In this document: piece by piece, positions 8,378-17,723 of the stretch
Numbering within the stretch: position 1 is the first letter of the stretch
Layout: each line of letters begins with the position of its first letter
Origin: G963678255 sp963678255
Lineage (GTDB): Bacteria; Cloacimonadota; Cloacimonadia; Cloacimonadales; WRIO01
Assembly: GCA_963678255.2 (NCBI GenBank)
Contig: CAXXTW010000001.1
Span: 744,001 to 808,000, forward strand
Reading direction: 5' to 3'
DNA: 64,000 nt
Notes under the pieces: generated by a model
Told to the model about the DNA's origin: nothing
The model's input: the letters and a program-made list of their open reading frames with translations, nothing else
Database searches by the model: none
Program-made: the position numbers and the translations under genes

Positions 8378-9544
8378 TTAATCACGGTTATACAGATCTC
8401 TTGTATATACCTTGTCTTTTACGTCCATTAAGCTTTCGCACATTCTATTAGAAACTATAACATCAGATAGTTTTTTAAATTCATCCAAGTTTTTGATAAC
8501 TCTAGAATGGAAGAAATCTTCCTTTTCTAAAACTGGCTCATATACGATTACTTCAATACCTTTTGCTTTGATTCTTTTCATGATTCCTTGTATTGAGGAT
8601 GCTCTAAAATTGTCAGAATCTGTTTTCATAGTTAAGCGATAAATTCCAACAATTTTAGGATTTCTGGAAATAATCATATCCGCAATATGATCTTTTCTGG
8701 TTTTATTAGATTCGACAATTGCACTGACGATATTATTTGGGACATCTTCATAATTAGCTCTCAGTTGTTTTGTGTCTTTGGGGAGGCAATAACCACCATA
8801 ACCAAAAGATGGGTTATTGTAATGATTGCCAATTCTTGGGTCAAGACCAACTCCTTCAATAATTTGCATTGAATTAAGTCCTCTTATTTCTGCATAAGTG
8901 TCTAATTCATTAAAATAAGCGACTCTGAGAGCTAAATAGGTATTTGAGAAAAGCTTGATTGCTTCGGCTTCAGTTGGATCCGTAAATAAAACAGGGATAT
9001 CTTTTTTAATTGCACCTTGAACCAAAAGTTGAGAAAAGATCTTTGCACGTTCTGAACGTTCTCCAACAACAATTCTTGAGGGATATAAGTTGTCAAAGAG
9101 TGCTTTCCCTTCTCGTAGGAACTCAGGAGAAAAAATAATATTGTCTGTCTTAAATCTTTCTTTAATTTCTTTGGTATAACCTACAGGAACTGTCGATTTT
9201 ATGACCATGGTTGCAGTTGGATTAATTTCTTTAACTTGAGTAATGACACTTTCTACTGTATGTGTATTGAAATAATTCTTTTCTGGGTCATAATCGGTTG
9301 GTGTAGTAATTATGATAAATTCTGCATCTTTATAGGCTAAAACAGCATCAGTTGTGGCTAATAAATTTAAATCTTTTGTTTTTAAATATTCTTCAATTTC
9401 TTTATCAACAATTGGAGATATTCTATTATTAATTTGATCAACTTTTTCTTGAATAATGTCAACCGCGATAACCTCATGATGCTGAGCAAATAGGACAGCT
9501 ATCGATAAACCAACATATCCTGTGCCTGCTACAGCTATTTTCAT
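8378..9544 (-). CDS. ugd: UDP-glucose 6-dehydrogenase
   Basis: 388 aa, the typical length of bacterial UDP-glucose/GDP-mannose dehydrogenases. It oxidises UDP-glucose to UDP-glucuronate with two NAD. The N-terminal Rossmann loop is AGTGYVGLS, the middle has STVPVGYTKE and FSPEFLREGKAL, and the catalytic cysteine is in GYGGYCLPKDTKQL near residue 255. The C-terminal UDP-binding domain is complete. The start ATG has AGAGG nearby. The product UDP-GlcA would be the substrate class for the uronic acid units implied by the C5-epimerase-like gene at 31807. It stands between two repeat blocks rather than in a tight operon. Confidence 0.93.
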   Translation of the reverse strand: MKIAVAGTGYVGLSIAVLFAQHHEVIAVDIIQEKVDQINNRISPIVDKEIEEYLKTKDLNLLATTDAVLAYKDAEFIIITTPTDYDPEKNYFNTHTVESVITQVKEINPTATMVIKSTVPVGYTKEIKERFKTDNIIFSPEFLREGKALFDNLYPSRIVVGERSERAKIFSQLLVQGAIKKDIPVLFTDPTEAEAIKLFSNTYLALRVAYFNELDTYAEIRGLNSMQIIEGVGLDPRIGNHYNNPSFGYGGYCLPKDTKQLRANYEDVPNNIVSAIVESNKTRKDHIADMIISRNPKIVGIYRLTMKTDSDNFRASSIQGIMKRIKAKGIEVIVYEPVLEKEDFFHSRVIKNLDEFKKLSDVIVSNRMCESLMDVKDKVYTRDLYNRD

Positions 9545-9905
9545 AAGAACCTCTTATAATTTTTATATTTTTTTTTCGAGTCATTAATAATCAAACATTT
9601 CTTTCCTTACTAGAAATATACTCTAATAAAGGGATTTTACAATGAATTGAGAGGGTTGTAAATTATCTCTAAAATTATTATGTTCTTGTTCCATTCGTGA
9701 CCATTAGTGGACAGACTCTTTTTTTACCACGATTAAGTGAACAATAAACATCTAAAAAATATATTTAAGCCACCAACTAAACACCGGCACTAAAATTTAT
9801 TAACTAATAGAACACAGATAAACTTGATTCAGAAAGATAACCGCTGATATGCAATAATGAGTTAACATTACAAAGTCATTAGAGGACTCAATTATTCAAA
9901 AAAAT
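9545..9905. repeat. Gene-free gap with degenerate dispersed repeat
   Basis: Positions ~9680-9790 contain one worn unit of the CACGAAT/ATTCGTG family (ATTCGTGACCATTAGTGGACAG, then ACCACGATTAAGTGAAC). Positions 9795-9870 resemble 13850-13925 (TAATAGAACACAGAT ... TTCAGAA). No ORF or clear promoter was seen. Confidence 0.6.
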
Positions 9906-11039
9906 TTATGATAGAACCTTAGTTGCAAAATTTGTTCGAAATAGATTAACTATTCTTTCTGAAGTTTTTCCGTCCCAGTACAAAGGTATTTTACCAATTT
10001 TTAATTTTCCATTGATAATTTCATTTACTTTTATTATTATGTCTTCAGTACTGAGCGTTACCAGTTGATTAGTTCCTTCCCAAATCGTTATAGGGCGTTC
10101 CGTATTCTCTCGTAAAGTTAAACAAGGAACACCAAAATACGTCGATTCCTCTTGAATACCACCTGAATCAGTTAAAACAAATTTTGCGTTGATTTGTAAT
10201 TTCATAAAGTCATAATAACCTATTGGATCTGTAAAGATTAGTGTTTTTATCCCTTTTATTTGCTCTTTGAAACCAAAAAGGCTAATATTTTTTAACGTTC
10301 TTGGATGGATAGGAAATATCACGTACATTTTTCGAGCTATTTCTTCTAAAGCATCAATAATTATTTTTAAACCCTCTGAATTATCAACATTTGAAGGTCG
10401 ATGAAGAGTTATTAAACAATAATTATTTTTTTTAATCTGACAATTATTCTGTTTATTCAACTCTGTAAAGATATTTGAACTTTCAGCTTTTTTTTTATGA
10501 TTTACAAGAGAATCAATCATTATATTTCCAACAAAATGAATTTTCTCTTGAGGTATCCCTTCTTTGAGTAGATTCTCATTTCCATCAAGTGATGGTGTTA
10601 ATAACAAGTCTGAAATAGCATCAGTGGCTAATCTATTAATCTCCTCTGGCATACTTCTGTCTCCACTTCGTAAGCCAGCTTCTACGTGAGCGACAGGGAT
10701 ATGTAGCTTCACAGCATCCAATGCGCATGCAATTGTACTATTTACATCCCCAGCTACTATTACCCAATCAGGTTGATCTTCTATTAAACTTTTTTCATAG
10801 AGTTCCATAATTTTTGCTGTTTGATATCCATGAGAACCTGAACCTACTCCAAGATAATAATTTGGTTCCGGTAATTCAAGATCGACAAAAAAAACCTTAG
10901 ACATTTTTTCATCGTAATGTTGACCAGTATGTATCAAACGAACATCAAATTCTTTAGGATACTTCATGAATTCTTTAAATAAAGGAGCCATTTTCATAAA
11001 GTTTGGTCTAGCTCCGACAATCAAGTGAATTTTCTTCAT
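9906..11039 (-). CDS. wecB: UDP-N-acetylglucosamine 2-epimerase (non-hydrolysing)
   Basis: 377 aa, standard length. It converts UDP-GlcNAc to UDP-ManNAc in the cytoplasm. Family motifs are the N-terminal VGARPNFMKMAPL, HTGQHYD, HVEAGLRSGD with the catalytic acid region, TLHRPSN, and the C-terminal DSGGIQEES and TERP nucleotide-binding segments. The start ATG is followed at once by the conserved KKIHLIVGARP block. It lies 86 bases downstream of the wecC-type dehydrogenase, and the two enzymes work in sequence, so co-transcription is likely. With the next gene it would provide UDP-N-acetylmannosaminuronic acid for the polysaccharide. Confidence 0.93.
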   Translation of the reverse strand: MKKIHLIVGARPNFMKMAPLFKEFMKYPKEFDVRLIHTGQHYDEKMSKVFFVDLELPEPNYYLGVGSGSHGYQTAKIMELYEKSLIEDQPDWVIVAGDVNSTIACALDAVKLHIPVAHVEAGLRSGDRSMPEEINRLATDAISDLLLTPSLDGNENLLKEGIPQEKIHFVGNIMIDSLVNHKKKAESSNIFTELNKQNNCQIKKNNYCLITLHRPSNVDNSEGLKIIIDALEEIARKMYVIFPIHPRTLKNISLFGFKEQIKGIKTLIFTDPIGYYDFMKLQINAKFVLTDSGGIQEESTYFGVPCLTLRENTERPITIWEGTNQLVTLSTEDIIIKVNEIINGKLKIGKIPLYWDGKTSERIVNLFRTNFATKVLS

Positions 11040-11125
11040 TAATATCCTTTATTAAGTCTTGAATAATTGTTTTCAATTTATTTTTGATATAATATCATAA
11101 ATAGTAATTACAATATTCTTGTGTT

Positions 11126-12424
11126 TTATAATACAAAAAGATTATCAGCAGTGATCCCTTTGCACGCATTTCTTGTATCAAGAATATCTATACCACTATC
11201 GACCATTTCTTCATAATTGATATTACTATGATCAGTTGCAATAATGATTAAGTCATAATCTTGATAATTAACCTTTTTTAAAGGGATGTATATTTTATTA
11301 TTGAGTTCATTGTGGAATTCATCAACAAAGGTGTCAAATATATCAAAATCTGTCATCGTTGCTTCTAGTCCGATAATGAGGTTTTGAACTGGGCTCTCTC
11401 TCATATCTTTAATGTCTTTTTTATAAGCACAACCTATGATTAATACTTTACAAGCAGATAACGCCTTTTTTCTTAAATTCATTACTCTTGAAGCTCTATT
11501 TATTACATATTCCGGCATAGCAATATTGATTTCACCCGCTAGTTCAATAAGTCTTGTATGATAATTAAACTCTCTGGCTTTCCAAGTTAAGTAAAATGGA
11601 TCGATTGGAATACAATGACCACCTACTCCAGGACCAGGGTAAAAGGCCATAAATCCATAGGGTTTTGTTTTTGCAGCATCTATGACTTCCCAAATATTAA
11701 TTCCCATTCTATCACATAATATTGTTGTTTCATTTGCTAGAGCTATATTTATATTTCTAAATGTATTTTCGTAGATTTTTTCCATTTCAGCAACTTCTGG
11801 AGAAGATACCATATGAACAGGAGCATCGAGAATATATTCATAAAAACATTTGGAGACTTCATTACATTGAGCAGTCATACCACCAACCACTTTTGGTGTA
11901 TTGTGTGTTTTATATGTTTCATTACCTGGATCTACACGTTCTGGAGAAAAAGCTAAATATATGTCTTTTCCAATAATAAAACCTTTTTCTTCAATTCGAG
12001 GAGCAATTATTTCTCTTGTTGTTCCGGGATAAGTTGTACTTTCTAAGACAATTAAGGTTTGAGGCTTTAAATGTTCTTTCATTGAATTCACAACATTCAC
12101 GATAAATGATACATCTGGTTGATGGTATTTATCTAAAGGAGTTGGAACAGCAATTAATATAACATCCATTTCTTTGATTAAGGAGTAATCATCCGTGGCC
12201 TTTAACAAGCCTTTTTCTACAATCTCAATTAAATCACTATCTTCAACATCACCAATATAATTCTTACCAGAATTAACATTGTTTATAGAGTGTTGACTGA
12301 CTTCAAAACCAGTGACATAATAGCCTTTTTTTGCAACTGTAACAGCCATTGGTAATCCTACATAGCCTAATCCGATTACACCAATCCTTGATGTTTTCTG
12401 CATAATAGATGATATTAAATTCAT
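11126..12424 (-). CDS. wecC: UDP-N-acetyl-D-mannosaminuronate dehydrogenase
   Basis: 432 aa. It oxidises UDP-ManNAc to UDP-ManNAcA with NAD. The Rossmann loop GVIGLGYVGLPMA begins near residue 14, LESTTYPGTT and FSPERVDPGN are the middle motifs, and the catalytic cysteine is in GPGVGGHCIPIDPFY, the signature that separates WecC/TuaD-like acetamido-sugar dehydrogenases from Ugd (compare GYGGYC at 8378). An AAGGAG ribosome binding site is 6 bases before the ATG. The pairing with wecB supports this substrate over UDP-GlcNAc or UDP-GalNAc, though WbpO/WbpA-type specificity cannot be excluded from sequence alone. Confidence 0.88.
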   Translation of the reverse strand: MNLISSIMQKTSRIGVIGLGYVGLPMAVTVAKKGYYVTGFEVSQHSINNVNSGKNYIGDVEDSDLIEIVEKGLLKATDDYSLIKEMDVILIAVPTPLDKYHQPDVSFIVNVVNSMKEHLKPQTLIVLESTTYPGTTREIIAPRIEEKGFIIGKDIYLAFSPERVDPGNETYKTHNTPKVVGGMTAQCNEVSKCFYEYILDAPVHMVSSPEVAEMEKIYENTFRNINIALANETTILCDRMGINIWEVIDAAKTKPYGFMAFYPGPGVGGHCIPIDPFYLTWKAREFNYHTRLIELAGEINIAMPEYVINRASRVMNLRKKALSACKVLIIGCAYKKDIKDMRESPVQNLIIGLEATMTDFDIFDTFVDEFHNELNNKIYIPLKKVNYQDYDLIIIATDHSNINYEEMVDSGIDILDTRNACKGITADNLFVL

Positions 12425-12469
12425 ACTGACTCCTTATATTTTTAAAATTGATTTTTACAACTACGAAGA

Positions 12470-13195
12470 AGAGCGGACACTCTTTCATTTATCCACGAAT
12501 AGGCACTAATCTACACGAATAAGATATTAATACTAATAGCTAAAAAGCTTAATTGTATCCTCTCGTTTACATTCGTGCACATTGGTGTTCATTATTGGAC
12601 AGACATCTTTAAAATCAATTAATCAGCACTAATAAACCAGAATATATGAGAATCTAGAGTATAAATACTGAGTTAATAATAATCTATAACATTTTTTGTT
12701 TTTGATTCATTCGTGCAAATTCGTGTCATTGGTGGACAGGCTTTTTTCTTTTTTAATCCACGAATAGGCACCAATCCACACGAATAAGATATAAATACTA
12801 ACGTATTAAAAGTATTATTGTATTTTCTCGTTTCCATTCGTGCAAATTCGTGTTCATTAGTGGACAGAAATTACTTGTTTAATCCACGAATAGGCACTAA
12901 TCCACACGAATAAGATATAAATACTAAGTTAATAATAATCTCTAACATTTTTTGTTTTTGATTCATTCGTGCAAATTCGTGTCATTGGTGGACAGGCTTT
13001 TTTCTTTTTTTAACTACTAATAAACACTAATCTACACGAATAATGGAGAAGTTAGTAATGAACGTAAAGAGATTGCTGATCTTTGCCAATCTTTTGATAC
13101 TTTTAGATTATGTTATTTGTATCCTTTTGTTTTCATTCGTGATCATTCGTTTCATTAGTGGACAAGCATTTCTTATCGTTATGTTCTATTCGAGT
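12470..13195. repeat. Block of five ~125-145-bp palindromic repeats, CACGAAT/ATTCGTG family
   Basis: Units begin TCCACGAATAGGCACTAATC and end ATTCGTGTCATTGGTGGACAG, at about 12487, 12613, 12755, 12882 and 13010. The left arm (CCACGAATAGGCACTAATCCACACGAATA) is nearly the reverse complement of the right arm, so each unit can fold into a long hairpin. Middles differ: some contain AGTTAATAATAATCTCTAAC, others TATTGTATTTTCTCGTTTCC. No conserved gene is contained; a short + strand ORF inside (13043-13240) is a by-product of the repeats. Confidence 0.85.
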
Positions 13196-13213
13196 TATTC
13201 ATGGTCAGACTTT

Positions 13214-13762
13214 TTATTTTTCAAAGATAATGTCTTTTAGTTTAGGTAATTGACTATCCTTTGTTGATAGTATTGGATTCATTACAGATGGCCATTGGAT
13301 GTTAATCTCTGGATCATTCCAAATAATCCCTGTATCAGCATTTTGAGCATATTCTGAAGTTGCTTTGTAATGAATTTGGGCAATCTCTGACAATGTATAA
13401 AAACCATGTGCAAAACCCTCAGGAATAAATAACATATATTTATTCTCTTCAGTCAATTCAACTGCAAAATATTTTCCAAAAGATCTAGAGTTAGGTCTTA
13501 TATCGATAGCGACATCATAGATCGATCCTTGAAGGCAACGCACTAGCTTTCCTTGTGCAAAGGGTTCCTTTTGAAAATGTAATCCTCTTAAAACCCCTTT
13601 TTGAGAGCTTGAATGATTATCTTGAACAAAATCCACACATACACCATTATCATAAAATTCACTTTTCTTATAGGTCTCCATAAAAAAACCACGTGAATCT
13701 CCATAAATCTTTGGTTTTATTAAAAATAATCCATCAATATCATTTTTTATAAATTCAAACAA
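13214..13762 (-). CDS. rfbC: dTDP-4-dehydrorhamnose 3,5-epimerase
   Basis: 182 aa, the usual RmlC size. It epimerises dTDP-4-keto-6-deoxyglucose at C3 and C5 on the way to dTDP-L-rhamnose. The cupin fold motifs are visible: LRGLHFQ with the catalytic His, KLVRCLQGSIYDVAIDIR, and PEGFAHGFYTLSE. The start is a TTG preceded closely by GGAGGAG. No ATG in the same frame lies near the conserved N-terminus, so TTG is the best choice. Partner rfbA is upstream at 14268, but rfbB and rfbD are not in the window. Confidence 0.92.
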   Translation of the reverse strand: MFEFIKNDIDGLFLIKPKIYGDSRGFFMETYKKSEFYDNGVCVDFVQDNHSSSQKGVLRGLHFQKEPFAQGKLVRCLQGSIYDVAIDIRPNSRSFGKYFAVELTEENKYMLFIPEGFAHGFYTLSEIAQIHYKATSEYAQNADTGIIWNDPEINIQWPSVMNPILSTKDSQLPKLKDIIFEK

Positions 13763-13789
13763 AACTCCTCCTTTTTATCACTTGTAAAA

Positions 13790-14250
13790 AATAATCTATC
13801 ACTAACGAACACGAATTTCCACGAATACAGAGATAATACAGAGACTAATATTTATTAACAAATAGAACACAGATTAAATTTATTCAGAACGATTGCTATT
13901 GATAAAACAATAGAGAGTTCAGAACAACAAATTCTCTTTTAGCCACCGAAAGTACCAAAAAAACAGAAATGATAACGATAAAATGAATCATTAAAGCATT
14001 CTATTTGTTTATTTGAACATGAAATATTTTTAGATATAAGTTCTTGTTCCATTCGCGACCATTCGAGTCATTGGTGGACAAGTTTTTCTTTTTTTTTAAC
14101 CACGAATAGGCACTAATCTACACGAATAAGATATAAATACGAAACAGCAAAAGCCTTAAATATTCGTTCTTGTTCTATTCGTGAACATTTGTGTCATTAG
14201 TGGACAAGCTTCTGTTATCGTTTTGTTCTATTCAAATTATTATTGGACAG
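13790..14250. repeat. Gene-free gap with CACGAAT-family repeats and an 80-base sequence repeated at 15241
   Basis: One good palindromic unit spans ~14095-14205 (CCACGAATAGGCACTAATC ... GTCATTAGTGGACAAGC), with worn units on both sides. Positions 13942-14030 (GCCACCGAAAG ... TATTTGAACATGAAATA) recur at 15241-15322 on the other side of rfbA. Confidence 0.7.
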
Positions 14251-14267
14251 CCATTTTTGAAATGGGG

Positions 14268-15152
14268 TTAGTATCTGATCTTGCCTTCAGCTACTCTCCT
14301 CAAATGTTCTCCATAAGTAGATTTCCCGTATCTGCAAGCAGATTCCATCAATGTCTCATTACTGATCCATTGGTTTATATAAGCAATTTCTTCAGGTGAA
14401 GAAACTTTCATTCCTTGTCGAGTTTCTATCGTATGAACAAAATTGGATGCATCTAACAAACTATCCATTGTTCCTGTATCTAGCCAGGCATAACCTCTAC
14501 CAAGTAATTGAACATTGAGTTTTTCATTTTCTAGGTACATTCGGTTTAAATCGGTGATTTCTAATTCACCTCTATGTGATGGTTTAACTTTTTTTGCCAT
14601 CTCAACGACAGTATTATCATAAAAATAAAGACCCGTAATGCAATAATTTGATTTTGGATTTTCAGGTTTTTCTTCAACAGAAATCACTTTGCCTTTGTTA
14701 TCAAACTCAACAATTCCAAAACGTTCAGGGTCATTTACATAATATCCAAAGATTGTGGCTAAACCTTTATCAGCATTATCTACCGCCTGATGTAGAAGAA
14801 CTCTTAACCCATTTCCATAGAAAATATTATCACCCAAGATCATAGCACATTTGTCATTTCTGATGAATTCTTCACCAATTAAAAACGCTTGTGCTAACCC
14901 ATCTGGTGAAGGTTGCTCTTTATAACTAAGTTTGATTCCAAATTGACTACCATCACCAAGAAGTTTTATAAAATTTGGTAGATCAATCGGAGTGGATATT
15001 ATTAAAATATCCTTTATCCCCGCTAACATCAGCGTAGATAAAGGATAATATATCATTGGTTTATCATAAATCGGAAGTAATTGTTTACTCGTAATCATCG
15101 TTAAAGGATAGAGTCTTGTACCAGAACCTCCAGCTAATATTATTCCTTTCAT
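14268..15152 (-). CDS. rfbA: Glucose-1-phosphate thymidylyltransferase
   Basis: 294 aa from the ATG at 15150-15152, which is preceded by GAAAGGAGTG. A further 15 codons upstream are open, but the family's conserved MKGIILAGGSGTRL start and the ribosome binding site fix this start. The enzyme couples glucose-1-phosphate and dTTP to dTDP-glucose. Motifs: AGGSGTRLYPLT (nucleotide loop), ILGDNIFYG (metal and substrate binding), EEKPENPKSN, and RGYAWLDTGT near the C-terminus. It is flanked on both sides by repeats and the direct duplication, so it is not tightly operonic with rfbC. Confidence 0.94.
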   Translation of the reverse strand: MKGIILAGGSGTRLYPLTMITSKQLLPIYDKPMIYYPLSTLMLAGIKDILIISTPIDLPNFIKLLGDGSQFGIKLSYKEQPSPDGLAQAFLIGEEFIRNDKCAMILGDNIFYGNGLRVLLHQAVDNADKGLATIFGYYVNDPERFGIVEFDNKGKVISVEEKPENPKSNYCITGLYFYDNTVVEMAKKVKPSHRGELEITDLNRMYLENEKLNVQLLGRGYAWLDTGTMDSLLDASNFVHTIETRQGMKVSSPEEIAYINQWISNETLMESACRYGKSTYGEHLRRVAEGKIRY

Positions 15153-15240
15153 ATTTACACTCCTTTCAATAGTAATCTTTAAAAAATAAAACAACAAATA
15201 TGAACGAAAAAGATAATAAAAGACATCAAAAAATATATTT

Positions 15241-15322
15241 TGCCACCGAAAGCACCGAAAATACTGAGATGAAAACTATAAAATAAAGCATTCTATTTGT
15301 TTATATGAACATGAAATCTTTT
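15241..15322. repeat. Second copy of the 80-base repeat at 13942
   Basis: GCCACCGAAAGCACCGAAA through TTTATATGAACATGAAATC is a close match to 13942-14028. The two copies flank rfbA in the same orientation. The IS630 element at 15327 is inserted right after this copy. Confidence 0.6.
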
Positions 15323-15326
15323 GATA

Positions 15327-16508
15327 TATACTCAAATCAATTTGGTTTTAAGATTTAAAGACAAGAGATCTATAAATAGTGTCTATAAAAATAAATCTCA
15401 TAAATAGTATAAATTATATAAAAAAATAATTTTCATTTGTTTAGAATATACTTATATTATCTGTATGATAAATAAATTAAGTGAACAAGAAATAAGAGAC
15501 CTAAAAAGTCTCCATAAGCAAACAAAAGACAGTAAATTCTGCGATAGGATAAAATGTATTTTACTTTTTAATGATGGTTATACCTCTTCAGAAATCTGCA
15601 AAATACTCTTAATTGATGAAGGCACAGTATCAAACTGGATTAGGAAATTCAAAAACAGAACATCTCTTTATAGCTGGCTTGCTGATGACTATAAAATGTA
15701 TTCGTGATGATCAAGTTGCACAAATTGAACAGTACCTTTCGGAAAACATCATGAGCGACAGCAAACAATTGATCCTTTTCATTAAAGAAAACATGGAGAT
15801 TGAATACAGCGAGTCAGGAGCAATCGCTCTTTTACACAGATTAGGATATAAGTATAAATATACGACTTTAGTACCATCTGGGATAGATCCTGTAAAACAA
15901 GAAGAATTTAAAGAAATATATGAAGATCTAGAAGAAAATTTAGAAGATGATGAAGTTATCTTATTTGTGGATGGAGTACATCCTCAGCATAATACTGTAT
16001 GTAGCAAAGCATGGATTAAAGAAGGTGAGCGTATAGAAATAAAAAGTAATACAGGTAGAAGCAGAATTAATATTCAAGGGGCATATAATCCAAAAAAACA
16101 AGATATTATTATTCATGAAGATGTTACTTTAAATGCTGACAATACTCTTAGTTTTTAAAAAATTGAGAATTCTTATAAATATAAATCTAAAATCTATTTG
16201 ATACTTGATAATGCGAGGTATTATAGAAATAAGAAAGTGATGAAATATATTCAAAGTTCAAAAATCGAAGTGATCTTTTTGCCTCCATATTCACCAAATT
16301 TGAATTTAATTGAAAGATTATGGAAATTTATGAGAATTAAGGTTATCAACAACAAGTTTTATGAAAAGTTTACTGTTTTTAAAGAGGCTATTTTAGGTTT
16401 TTTTAAAAATTCAGTGAATGATAAAGAAGAATTAGCATCCTTTATTGGGACTCGATTGCATCTTATTAAAAAATTGAGTTATCCGAAAACCAATTAAGTT
16501 CGTGTATA
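15327..16508 (+). mobile_element. IS630-family insertion sequence, copy 2 (defective)
   Basis: About 1.18 kb between imperfect terminal inverted repeats: left TATACTCAAATCAATTTGG, right complement TATACACGAACTTAATTGG, each bounded by TA. The interior is nearly identical to the partial copy at the left edge of the window, in the opposite orientation. The transposase gene inside is broken, so it could move only in trans. Confidence 0.85.
15465..16497 (+). pseudogene. IS630-family transposase, frameshifted and with a premature stop
   Basis: Two independent lesions are visible against copy 1 and the family. An 11-base deletion (AGGTAAGTTAA is missing after codon 79, near 15704) shifts the frame, and an in-frame TAA at 16156-16158 follows DNTLSF. 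Downstream the same frame continues with KIENSYKYKSKIYL and ILDNARYYRNKKV (second catalytic Asp) and PNLNLIERLWKF (catalytic Glu). The helix-turn-helix region and the first catalytic Asp (LFVDGVHPQH) are intact. Each piece alone lacks part of the DDE triad. Confidence 0.9.
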
Positions 16509-16554
16509 TTTTCAATAATATTACTATAGTTATAATATTAAGCATTGATTATGA

Positions 16555-17457
16555 TTAGACAAAGATTTTCGTAACTAACACAGATTCAGGCAAACCGTTT
16601 TCCCATATTTTTTGAATTGTCTCGTATCCTCTGGTATGAGAATATTCAAGAAACACATTCTTAATGTCTCTCCAAGCCCAAATCCATCCTTTTTTACCAT
16701 TGACCTTTACGCTTGTTTCATCAGAACCAACAACTTTCGAGGAGCTCAGATTCTTTTTAATTCTCTCATAGATAACCTTAGATTTATCAGCAAATTTCCT
16801 TAATATGTTTTTCAATGATCCCTGGGAAATTCTTATATTAACAACATCAGACAACAGCTGAGCTGTTCTTTTAAATGGAATACATTGGTAAACATTCAAA
16901 TACGAAACGATGGTCTGAATGTTTTCACCGTACTGAACCGGGGCTGTAACATTTTCAGGATATTCAGCCAGATATTTATTATTACAATCAGGGCAAATGC
17001 ATGAATATTGCTGAAATTCTTTGATGAATGCTTGTATAGAAGGGATATCAATCACCTGTCGTTTGGAATTTAATCTAAATTCATCATCATTAAAATGATG
17101 TCCACAATGACATTGATTTACCTTTAATTCAACAATCTGATCCGGATTTTTTACTTGTAAAAGGGTTTTTCCATTATGACCGGACTGTCCTCCGCTTTTC
17201 TTATTGCTTTTTTCTCTTGTACTTTTATTCTTTCTTGATAAGTCCATCGAAGGAGGTATTGATGAATTGTTACTGTTCTTAGGGTTATTTTTCTTTTCGA
17301 GAATTTTCATTAAGAAATCAACCTTTTCACTTAAAAGCCTGATTTCTTCTTTGAGTTCAGCTCTTTCTTCTGCAATACTGATTTTTAACCGGCAAATTTC
17401 CAGTTTAAGCCTGTCATTTTCAGCTTTAGCTTCATAATATTTACTTTTATAATCCAT
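16555..17457 (-). pseudogene. IS66-family transposase, C-terminal third missing
   Basis: 300 codons matching residues 1-296 of the copy at 28679, including the Leu/Glu-rich coiled N-terminus, the SGGQSGHNGKTL linker, the zinc-finger-like CHCGHHF and CPDC pairs, and the first catalytic Asp in VVGSDETSV. Similarity stops at ESVLVT near 16570, before the second Asp (TDRFSAQ) and the Glu (SERAIRN). The remaining five residues come from unrelated DNA. Not functional. Confidence 0.9.
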
Positions 17458-17663
17458 AAGTACATAATGAATTAATTAACTATATATGTCAATGTATTTC
17501 TTATTAATATTGATAGTTTTTTATAATATAATGTGTATATTCTAAGTGTTAATATATATTATTGGAAAGGTAAATAATAAGGCATGATTATAACAAAAAA
17601 TGTTTATAAAAAATAACAAAAATGGTGTTTTTAAAACTTAACAAAGGGTATCTGAGTAGTTAC
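16570..17663 (-). mobile_element. IS66-family element 1 (one end only)
   Basis: The transposase-proximal end is intact and terminates in ATCTGAGTAGTTAC at 17650-17663, the conserved tip of all IS66 copies here. The other end is lost. The break lies about 60 bases from the IS630 copy 2 boundary, so the IS630 event or a linked deletion may have removed it. No tnpA/tnpB genes accompany it, as in the single-ORF (ISBst12-like) branch. Confidence 0.8.
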
Positions 17664-17723
17664 AGAAATTAAGTAGTCAAAAAATAATTGAAATTGCTTG
17701 AATTAATTGGAAATATATATTTG

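Noticed and set aside
13043..13240. + strand ORF of 65 codons between wecC and rfbC
   Set aside because: It consists of CACGAAT-type repeat sequence and has no ribosome binding site.
12470..14250. CRISPR array or integron attC sites
   Set aside because: Palindromic units are irregularly spaced, lack unique spacers and are not next to gene cassettes with an integrase.
15153..15197. Upstream start codon for rfbA
   Set aside because: It adds 15 residues not found in the family, while the ATG at 15152 has a strong AAAGGAG site and begins the conserved N-terminus.
17204..17437. + strand ORF of 77 codons (repeated at 28426)
   Set aside because: It is the antisense of the coiled N-terminus of the IS66 transposase gene.
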